Shown one piece after another: positions 8,908 to 19,500 of a stretch of 20,022 bases of DNA. The stretch spans positions 1-20,022 of IMG/VR virus record IMGVR_UViG_3300035201_000055, one strand, 5' to 3'. The DNA is from a virus. The position numbers and the translations under genes were made by a program. The notes beneath the pieces were generated by a model. That model made no database searches and was not told the origin of the DNA. It was given only the letters and a program-made list of their open reading frames with translations. Position 1 is the first letter of the stretch. Each line of letters opens with the position of its first letter.

Positions 8908-10491
8908 CTAAAATTCGACAACTAGTTTGATGTCTTCAATTTGATCGTTAGATCTATTAACTGCTTTTCTGTTTTCTGTGTAGATAACAGTTCCACTATG
9001 CTTCTTAACTTCTGAAGATGCATAACCAGAGGTCCAAGACGCTGCTGCAATACCAGAAGATGCAGTACCATGACTGGTATCTGGTGTTACTGTAGTATTA
9101 CTTACAGCACCAGTGACAGCATTTGCTCCTGTGAAAGCAACTTCTTGATACTTATTAGTACCAGCTTGATCTACATCAATGTACTCATTCTGATAGTATC
9201 TAAGAACTTTAGATACAGAATCCCAATGAATAACTCTACCCTTAGCACCAGTAGTAGCTTGTGTAATAATTTCTCCTGGCGTATATGTGGATGTAGTAGA
9301 TGAAGCGAACTTAATTGCCTTACAAGCAGTAACTGTAGGGTCTATGAGATCTGTTGTAGCACCTGCAACGACAGGATCAGAAACTAATCCATACCTTCTA
9401 AACTGGGAATCTACAGGGATATCTCCACCACCATCTAGAAAATCTAGACTTTTATTAATCATTACACGATAACCACCCAATTCGAGTGATGTATCTGCAC
9501 CATGTCCATCAGGAGGTGAAATAATTGCTTTTACGGTTCCACTCAAAGCTGTGGAAGAACCACTCCTTGCAATTGCAGCAGCGGCAGTAGCATACCCTTC
9601 AGTTAATAAAACTGTTCCACGAGTATATCCCTTACCAATCTGATGTAATGTAGCAGAATCAATTTTACCAGAATTAGCACCAGTATTTGGAACTACAATT
9701 GCTGCTATAGCTTTATTAGAGTCTGTACCAATATCATTATCTCCAAGTATAGGACAATAATAAGTACCAGCAGTAATACCACTTCCTCCAGCAGTAATTA
9801 AAAGTTGTTCAATTGATCCAGATCTTGCTGCTGAAGCAGTCTGCACAGCATTATCAGTTTTTACTGGAATAAAATCACTGGAAACAAATTTAATATAATC
9901 AGAAATATTAATGGTGTATAGATACAACCAACGATATCCATCAGAAGTATCAAATATCGATGTAGTAGTTCCAGTTGGTTCTACCGTAGATACCTTTCCA
10001 GTTGGGTTTGTCGGACTCTGACCATTGTATATACATTTATAAACTTGGTAATCACTATTAATCACATAAAATTGTGCATCATATAACTTTGATTGACCAT
10101 TAACTGAAAGATTTGCTGGAGTATAATCATTCTTATACATATCATACTTAAGTCCAGTCTTCCAAGTATTTCTTTTTACTACTTTAGAAACATCTGTGGA
10201 TGTTACTCTTTTCATAGCAATCATATCATCATATATTTCATTCATATCATCGAATGAATCATTTGGTGTTGGAGGAACGAGTTCACTCACTCCAGAAACA
10301 CCATTATATCTTTCATAAGTCCAATTTTGGGGTCTACCGATAAAGAGGTAAATCTTACTCCTATAAGCTTGTGCTTTAGCAGAACTATCGGCTTCTTGAG
10401 TACTCGAAGCGTCAGAAAATGGTTCTGCTAGAGACTCAATAAACTGTTCAGCCGCAAAAACTCGGAAATTATCTGTTACAAGTGAAGGCAT
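8908..10491 (-). CDS. gp8: Baseplate wedge protein, T4 gp8 family, 527 residues
   Basis: T4 gp8 is a 334-residue dimeric wedge subunit that joins gp7 and gp10 in the baseplate arms. Matching blocks seen here, in the same order: YLFIGRPQNW (about 48-57; T4 has an F-GR-EPW block); PPTPNDS with a following DDM and the KRNTW block (73-110; T4 PPYPTDS and RRDW); VYKCI (150-154; T4 VYRCL); DGYRWLYLYTI (184-194; T4 DGYVWEYLFEI); FRRYGLVSDP (about 361-370; T4 FRQISIITNP); and HSGTVIYTENRKAV with the extreme C-terminus (about 497-527; T4 HSGEMIYMENRPPI). The extra length against T4 lies in two insertions: about 218-345, with GGSG/GKGYT-type repeats, and about 385-490, with a GEIITQATTGAKGRV module. 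ATG at 10491 is preceded only by a weak GAG. The stop is TAG. Assignment is firm by ordered motifs; the function of the insertions is unknown. Confidence 0.9.
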   Translation of the reverse strand: MPSLVTDNFRVFAAEQFIESLAEPFSDASSTQEADSSAKAQAYRSKIYLFIGRPQNWTYERYNGVSGVSELVPPTPNDSFDDMNEIYDDMIAMKRVTSTDVSKVVKRNTWKTGLKYDMYKNDYTPANLSVNGQSKLYDAQFYVINSDYQVYKCIYNGQSPTNPTGKVSTVEPTGTTTSIFDTSDGYRWLYLYTINISDYIKFVSSDFIPVKTDNAVQTASAARSGSIEQLLITAGGSGITAGTYYCPILGDNDIGTDSNKAIAAIVVPNTGANSGKIDSATLHQIGKGYTRGTVLLTEGYATAAAAIARSGSSTALSGTVKAIISPPDGHGADTSLELGGYRVMINKSLDFLDGGGDIPVDSQFRRYGLVSDPVVAGATTDLIDPTVTACKAIKFASSTTSTYTPGEIITQATTGAKGRVIHWDSVSKVLRYYQNEYIDVDQAGTNKYQEVAFTGANAVTGAVSNTTVTPDTSHGTASSGIAAASWTSGYASSEVKKHSGTVIYTENRKAVNRSNDQIEDIKLVVEF

Positions 10492-10520
10492 TATTCTCTA
10501 TAGTTCTGAATTGTTACTTT

Positions 10521-10528
10521 TATTTATT
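10521..10528 (-). promoter_or_regulatory. T4-type late promoter match upstream of gp8
   Basis: The minus strand reads AATAAATA within TCTAATAAATAAAAG. The element overlaps the last two bases of the TAA stop (10527-10529) of the giant upstream gene and ends 29 bases before the gp8 ATG. The 35-base gap holds no terminator-like hairpin, so read-through from the giant gene is also likely. Confidence 0.5.
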
Positions 10529-13500
10529 AGATATAATTATCAAAATACACAATATCATTTGCGGAATAGGCTTGAGCTGTACCAAGAACTCCTCTTGTAC
10601 ATCCATCTATCCCAGAAGAAGAATGGGTTGTATATTCGACAATTTCAGCATTAACTACGTTAGAGACCGTTTTATAAAGGATAACTCTATTCGTATCATA
10701 ACCAACGCCAGGATTTTTAATAGTTAACGATGTAACTGTACCTGACCCATTTAGTACTGGTTCGAGAACACATCCAGTTCCCCCACCACCAGTAAGCGTA
10801 ATATTTATATCACGATCATCATAACCAGTACCACCACTTATGATTTCAACCTTTCTAAGTTCACCACCTGAAATAAATGGTTTAAAAGATGCATTAGATC
10901 CACTATGTGTACCTGTGATAGTAAATGTTGGTGAATTTGATGTTAATCCCGTAGTATTATTAAGGGGAATAGTCTCAACCGAATTAGTGATATTCGATGT
11001 AAGTTTAGTACCCTTTCTAACTTCAGTTTTACTCATCGGTTCCTTTTTATATGTGGATGCATATACAGTCGGGAACACTTTATGTGTATTATAAACATTA
11101 TAGCCAGGATATTGAAGGTCTATTGAACTATTAACAATCTCACCACCTTTAGGTATACTTACGGTTGCAGATGCTTTTGCACCAACTCCAGTACCTTCAG
11201 TTCTTAATATAACAGGATTCTTGAATTTTACACTACCAGAAGTAGTTGTTATCGACGCAACAGTACCATTAGAAATCGTTGTAGATCCTAAAGTACCATT
11301 TCCCCATGTAAAGATATTGTCGCCAGAATATGTAGCTGTAGTAAGAACTGTTGGTGATGTGATTCCAGTAATAGTTCTTGCACTATCTTCTCCACTAAGT
11401 GTTAATTGATCTCCAATTACAACTTCATATCCTCTACTCAACACCTTAATATCGTCAGAAGTACCACGGAAATCTAAGATAACCATTTTTGTGAATGTTT
11501 GTGGTGATACAAAATGTATTTTATCATTACTTATATAATAATCATATAAAGGACTTAAAGGATAACCATCTTTTACAACCAAATACTGATTTGCCCATTG
11601 TCTAGGTCGTTCTATATGAGCATTTGGATAGTAAGATGCTGAACTCTTGGTTACAGTAAGTTCAGTAACATTAGTACCATTAGTAAGTGTATCCAACTTA
11701 TCAAATGAACCAACAGATCTTATTGATATAGTGTCACCATCAGCAGGATCTACAGCAAGTTTAATTTGAGTCTTATTATCTCCAACCAATGTATAATCTA
11801 CCTTTGGATCCAATATCAATCCATTTTTGACAACTAATAGACTTGTTTCATCTGGTATATTATCATTACCAATTGTACCTACGGGAGTAAATACTCGTTG
11901 ACCTTGAGTACCATATCCTACAGTCAATATACATCTAGGATTAGCAGACACAAATGTATGTGCATAATTACCACCAGTAATTACAGAGTTTGCAACTCCA
12001 CTATTAGCAACAAATGTATGATTTGATGTATCAGATGACGTACCAACATTAACAGTAATGGTTGATGAAGTTTTTGTAGTAATTTCAAGTGGAGCATCAT
12101 ATGATCTATCACGTTTTCTACTAAGTGAACTAGCAACTGCACTAATAAATGTATGAGTTGTAGTATTAGTTGAAGGTGTAGAATCCAATACTTGAATATC
12201 AAAAGTATCTGTTGTTACATTAGAAATAGGTGCCCACTTACCATTACCCATTCTATCAGTTGGGCGAGGATAATTATGAGTTCCAACACCTTGTGTACAT
12301 TCGAATCTAAGAGCACCATTACTTAATTTAATTAAATCACCATTCTTAAATCCATGAGTAGTAATTTTTATAGTTACAATGCCTGTTGTTGGATTATATG
12401 TAGTACCAGCTTCTGGGGTCTTAAGGTCTATAGTTGTTCTCGGATATGCATGATTACTTTGATTATTGTCTGAATCACAAGTAAATGTAACTGCCCCATC
12501 AGCCAACTTGATAGACTCTCCAACACTAAGTGCATTAGCACCAGTACTACCAATATCTAAAACTAAGTTTCCAGTTGTAGGATCATAAGTGGTATTGTTG
12601 CCAGGAGTATAATTTACTAATGGAGATGTACCAACGTTAAGAGTAATTGTATCTGTAGTTACTGCATCACAATTAATATCAACATTATATTTTGGATCAG
12701 TAGGTCTTGGATAAGACTTAATAGCATAACCACTATCCATATTACATTTGAACTTCAATGAATTTGGTTCAATTCTAACATCAGAATTTTGTATAAGACC
12801 ATGATTAGGAATAGTTAATACTAAATTACCATTAGCGGGATTATAGGTTGCATTAGTCGGTGTAAATCTCTTTCTACCATCAAACAAAGTAAATGTATCT
12901 CCAACATTAGCAAATGCTGTATTAGTTTGATCCAATAACTTAAATATACTGGTAAACTTAATACCAAACAAAGTTCCTGTGGTATGAGCAGTACCTAAAG
13001 TAATTGTATTATCATTAACCCATGTAAAGTCACCTAACTCTGCAAACTTCCAAGTATTATTAGAGAATATAACAAGATTATCCCGTTCTCCAGATGCCGT
13101 TGATATAGACTGACTAATTGTATAATTAGATCCTGAAGCTGATAAGGTAACTGGTAGATTATTACTCATCCTAACCATAAAGAGTTTAGTTCCAGTTGGA
13201 GGAGCAGTAGTAAAATTAATGAATCCTCTATTAGCACTAAATGTATACTCACTTGAAGGATCCTTAATAACACCATCAACAGAAACTAATATTGATGCTG
13301 TATTAGTGGTATTAGGAATATTTGCACCATTAAGGAACATTTTAAACTGAGTTCTAACACCATCGGGACAATAATCAAAATCATCTATTTGAGTAACTGA
13401 TGCATATTTCACAACAAAAACATTAGCTGGTGCAGGAGATCCTGTATGATCTAATGTAATATCATTTCCACTTACTGTAAAGTCATTTCTATCAAGGAAC

Positions 13501-16500
13501 CTTGGAGCACCATCTGCATAAACAACTATTCTTCTATAATCAGCAGCAGAACTGCCTGGCGATGCAGACATAGTTATTTTCCAACTATTGGAATTTACAG
13601 CACTTTGACTAGCAATTGGTAATTCCGCAGCACCATGTGTATAAAGAATCCAAACTTGTTCTGATGCAGCGGGTGCTGTTGTAAATGTAATCTGACTACC
13701 GCTTACTGTATAATCCTGAGTTGGGTTTTGTACAACACCATTTCTAACAACCATTAGATCATCAACATCTGGTGGTGTGAATGCAGTACCACTACTATGT
13801 GTCAAGTTAAATGTTTGTTGATTGCCATTAATTCCAGTGAGATTATCAAGCATTATATTTTGATTTACACCATCATAAGAATAATATCCAAATATTATTT
13901 CATTAGCAGCAGGAGGAGTAGTGAATGTAATTTGATTTGTAGCTACGGTAAAGTCTGTTCCAGATCTTTGCATCACACCATTTCTCATTACAAATAGATT
14001 AGCTTGTATTGGTGAGAATAGAAGACCACCTGAAGTTATTGGGAATACTGTAGTAGTACCATTACTACACTTAAATTCATCTAAAAGTACATTATTTGTA
14101 CTTGATGGAAGAAGTTGTCTATTAAAGAATGGTAATTTAATAACATCAGTATCAGTAGGTGGATCAACAAATGTAATTAAATTACCACTAACTGTATAAT
14201 TCGATGAATCTGGTCTTAACATAGTTCCATTCTTTATCGCAAATACATCAGTAGGATTTGCAACATACTGAGGTACACCATCATCAGATAAATTCCATTG
14301 CACTCTAGTACCTGTTTGATCTTGACCTAATCTATCGAGAATAGCACCTCTACTATTCTCTAAATTGTCTAAGTAACTACTTACATAATCTATAAGTGTG
14401 CATCTAGTAGTAGCTGGATGAGCATCACTAAAAATTATTTGATTCCCAACTATAGTATACTTGTCATGATCAAGTACAGCATTAGATATGCCTGGATTTA
14501 CTTGATAATCATCATCCATATAAACAACTAAACTTTCTTCTCCATTTGTAGGAGTATAATTAACACCATTTCTCTTCAGTGTAAATGTCTTAGTACTTCC
14601 ATTAAATGTAATTGCTTCTAAAACTTCAACAAAACTTGATGAATGTGATGGACTTGTATATGTAAATCGAGTATCATAACCCTTTATACTAGTTGCACCA
14701 GTACCATAAACAGTACCACTAATATTTTTTGCTCTTACTTCATAAGCAACATCTGATGGAGCTTTAACTGCATTTGATTCTATATGTTCATTGAATCTCT
14801 TAGTTCTACAACCCAAAATACCTTGAATCTGTCTATCATTCCATGTAGAAGTATTTAATTGGAAACATCTTGTATCTTCATCAATATACCATCCAAACAA
14901 ATCAGCTTTAGTTGCTGTTGAACTGAATGTAATTACATTATTACTAACACTATAATTTGAAGGTGGAACTATATGAGTCTGGAATACAGAAGTCTCAAAT
15001 ATAATTAATTTACAATTGGAACTAGGTGTATAGTTCAATGTGAATTGTGTACCAGTAGCAGATCCAGCGAAAGTCAAAGAATTTAAATTTTGATGACCCA
15101 TAGCAAATACACGAGAATCATTAGTAGGACTAGCACCAAAATTAACTACATTATTAGATACTGTTAGATTTGCAGGATTCTGTACACTACCTGCAACAGA
15201 AATTATAACTTTACCAAGATTTGTTATAGGATAAACAGTAGACTGACCAACCTTCTCAAATGATAATGTAGTATCGGAAGTTGTTAATGTTTGTGTTTTT
15301 AATATATCAAACTTATTTACATTAGGATGAGTTATATGAATATTATCATTATTATTAAATCCAAAATTTGGAACAAATGTTTCATTTGCAACAGTTGTAA
15401 TTGTATGAGTGCCTGCACCCTGACTAGTTAAATTGATAGCAGTACCATTATTTGCATTGGTAGCAGTTGTAGCAAATTTTATAGTATTATTATCTACTTT
15501 AATTAAGTAATAAAGAGTATTAGTTGTTAATCCACCAATTGCTGTAGTACCAGCAGTATACATTACTGCAAGACCATTACTCATACCATGATTACTAATA
15601 GTAATTGTTTCATTAGTAGTATTAACAGCTGTATGTGGTGCAGTTACGGCAATCGAAACTAGATCACTAGCAAATGTATAACTATGATTTGGTTCCTGCA
15701 AAAGACCTTGCCAGAACACTAGGTTCCTATCTGTTGCATCACTATTACCTATATTAAATGCATATGCATCAGGTATAGAAAGTACTAACTCACCAACTAC
15801 AAATCCAGTACCTTCTCTAATCCTAAACTTAACAAAGTAATCACCAACACTTAAAACATAAGCTATAGTTCTAGATGTAAGTCCAATAACATAAGTACCA
15901 ACAGCAAATCCACTAGCACTTCCAAATATAACTGTTTGGGTACTACATGGAGTCAACCCAGCACTCAAATCTAATTTTTCTGATAAAGTTGTTGTAAATA
16001 CAACGCTACTACTGAATACATCAGCAGGATTTTCAAAAAATCCTTTTCTTCTTTCAATTACCTTCCTACCAAATTGTTTAAATCCTGCTGCATGTGTATT
16101 AACATCCTGTTGATCTTTCCATTCCTTAGTATCTCTAGATGTTGTTAATGAATAAGACCAATCTTGGTAATAATGACTATCAGTTATTTTCTGTAAATTT
16201 TCACTAGGGTTTCCAATAATATCTTTTCTAGTTTTCTCCAACTTACCATAAGGACTTACTTTCGCATAAGCTTTAGATCTTCTAATACTGGTAATTTTAC
16301 CATATACTACTCCATCAGATGTCTTTATAATATTCTTATCAGCATCTGCATTAAATTGACCTGCATCTTCATTAAAGACTAATGTTGATGTTTTTTCATC
16401 AAAACTTACAACTGTAGCTTCTACAGGAACACCAAATATTTTAGAATTAGTTTTATCGGTAAGATATCCAGATGTTGGTGTCCAATCTGGATTATAATAG

Positions 16501-19500
16501 TATAACTTATTACCAGCTGGTAATCTCTTTCTTTGTATAGCTGTTTTAAATAATGCACCAGAACCACTTGTAGATTGTATGGTTACAACTGGTTCTTTAG
16601 TAAATCCAGCGCCAGGATTAACAACAGTTACCTTAGTAATAGTACCAAGAACAACAGTTACAGTAACATGTGCATTACCTATAGATGCTTTAGTTCCATC
16701 TGCAACAATATTATCAAGTAATACAATTGGAACGTTATCATAGTTTAAACCGCCAGTTGGATTAACTCCATTTGGATCAGGTATTAAAGAAATACTAGAA
16801 ATTTCGAAATTATTAATTAATTTAGCTGTTGCAGGAAGATTTAAATAATAATTAACATTTTCATTTGGTGTAAAATTACCTAGACTACTATACTTAATAC
16901 TTCCTAATTTACCAATAGTATTAGAATTAGTTTGTATAACTGCTTTCCCATCTCCAGCGATAGTACTTATAGTTCCTCTCTTAATAAGTCCAGTAACTTC
17001 TGGTAATAACCTATATCCAAATCCTTCATTTGAGACAGAGATTTTATCAATTGGACCAGTTGCACCATAAGACTTTGCTGCATAATATAACCCCATATCA
17101 TTATAATTTAATGTACTTCCACTGAATTTTATTGTAAATTTATTATTAACAGAATCTATATCTGATATTACATGAGATCCTCTATATTCCGATACCTTAT
17201 TAATAACATAGATATAATTACTAGAATGTAGATATAAAGTATCTGGAATTTTAGATCCATCCAATTTAATATAATCGTTTACGCCTGGTTCTGAAATTTG
17301 GAACCACTCATTTGTTTGATCGATCTCATACCATAAAGATGGTGCTATAGCACTATTAAGTGCAGGTGTATATATTTTATACGTATACCTAGAATTTAAT
17401 TCTAATGAATATATCTCTTTATTTTCAAAAACATTTACCTCCACTCCATCTATTATTTTTGGAGCAATTTGAACATCATATAATCTAGTAATTTGTGGAC
17501 TTACTGCTCTAGATCCATTATTATGAATTGCTACTTCTACAAAATCCAATAATCCAGTTACAGGATCTAATGGTTGTGTATAATCAAAATAAACATAATC
17601 TCCTATGGCTAGGTAATGTGGATCATTAGTCTGGAATGTTACATTCAATCCATCAGAAGATTTTACAAGATCTATAGATCCATCAGTTTTTTTCCTAAGA
17701 TCTTTACCACGAACTCTCGATACAAAAGCAGAAAAATCACTGCCAAATGTCTTTGAATTATCTACTGTAAGTCTATCACCAACACCATAATTATCACCAG
17801 CAGATTCTACAATTACACTATCAACAGTACCTTGAGATTTATCTCCAGTATTTGCAATAGTTCGATTTAACCTAATATCTTCTTGTGGATATTCATTATT
17901 AGATGGAAGACCTCTAAATGCAGGAGCTCCATTAATTACTGTAGGAATATCATCAATCTGTTTCTCATATGCTCTTGTAAATGCTTTTGGAATCTTATCA
18001 TTTGTTCTAGCTTGATTATTCATATAACCATCACATTCACCAGCAAACTTATCTCCTATAAAATATGGAAATCCATTGAAATTAATACCATTATTGTTTG
18101 CTGCAGCAAGATTAACTAATTCATTAGTAATACCATCAAATGAAGATGTAGTTATAAAATAAAGATATCTACCATCTGGGAAATCTGGTGTTACACAGAA
18201 TCTACCATTATGTTGATCTAGATCATCTAATGTACCTTGATCAAATTCATAATCTTCTATAAAAGTACCAATTGGATATTCTGATATAGAAGGTCCACCA
18301 TCCCTATCCAAAGTAACATACTTATTAACTCCTTGTACATTAAATGGTCCTAATGCACCAGCAGTACCTGCAGCAACTTCTGTATATTTTAACCTATATC
18401 TAGATTGTATCTCACTGAGTCCTGTTCCAGTACCAAGATCAGGAACATTTCTTACTGTATTTACTTTCTTACCACTATAAAATGGAATACCATCATAAGA
18501 AACTCCCATTACTGGAGTATGAACTGGTATTGCATCTAACTGGGTAACATAATTACTATTAGCATCCGCCCATACTTTAAATGGTTTAGTACCATCTGGA
18601 TTAGTTGCACTAATAAGAGAAGAATCTAAAGTACTAGGAATAGTAGCTGCTCTTGCATTAGCAACATTCTTTTCGTAAATATACCTTGCTCTTAGTCTAT
18701 CAGCACCATGCATTAAGTAGTATTGTTTTTCATTTATATCTTTTGGAAAATCTAACGCATAATTGAAGTAATCAAATCCTCTTTCATTATCAGTGGATGG
18801 TTTCTTATCGCCACTATCATATACATATCCACCATAATCATCCAAACGACCATCTTTTTTAAACCTTCTAATTAAATTAAAAGTCCATTCCTTTAATCTA
18901 GGTGTAACTCCACCATTAGTTCCCAATGGAGTTATAACAACTCTTGGTGTAGTTCTGTATCCACTACCCTTATTAACTATATTAAACCTTGTTATTTGAC
19001 CAGAATCATTAGTTTCTGCTGTAAGTACTCCACCAGTACCACCCCCTCCACTAAGAGTTATTGTAGGTGGAATAAAGTAGTTCTCGCCTGGATTTGTTAT
19101 AACAATATTAAATAACGCTCCATTTGCAACATAAGCTGTCGCTGCAGCATTTTTACCATCACTAATCTTAATTGTTGGTTGTTTTATAAAATCTTGAGTA
19201 GTTAATCCAGTTGCATCAATCTCATTTGAATTTGTTTTATTAAAATTATCATATGATATTAAAGATCCACTAGTTTCAATCATTCTAATATCATCAACTT
19301 GGAAAGGAATATCAATAACATCTGATTTTCCACCACCACTTATTCTAATAGTAGGTAATTCAATATAACCAGAACCAGATTCTTTTATAACAATATTGTC
19401 AATATTTCCATTAGCATAACTAATATCTAATACAGCAGGTTTAAATCCAGCTGGGTTAAGTTTATCAGTTTCAAAACTAAACAGAACTGGTGGATTTGTT

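Noticed and set aside
11981-12202. 73-codon Leu/His-rich frame on the minus strand
   Set aside because: Out-of-frame reading of the Thr-rich repeat region of the giant protein; Leu/Ile/His richness is what frame-shifted Thr/Asn codons give.
12130-15230. Tandem DNA repeat or CRISPR-like array
   Set aside because: Repetition is visible only in the protein; DNA copies are diverged, vary in length and have no constant repeat-spacer pattern.
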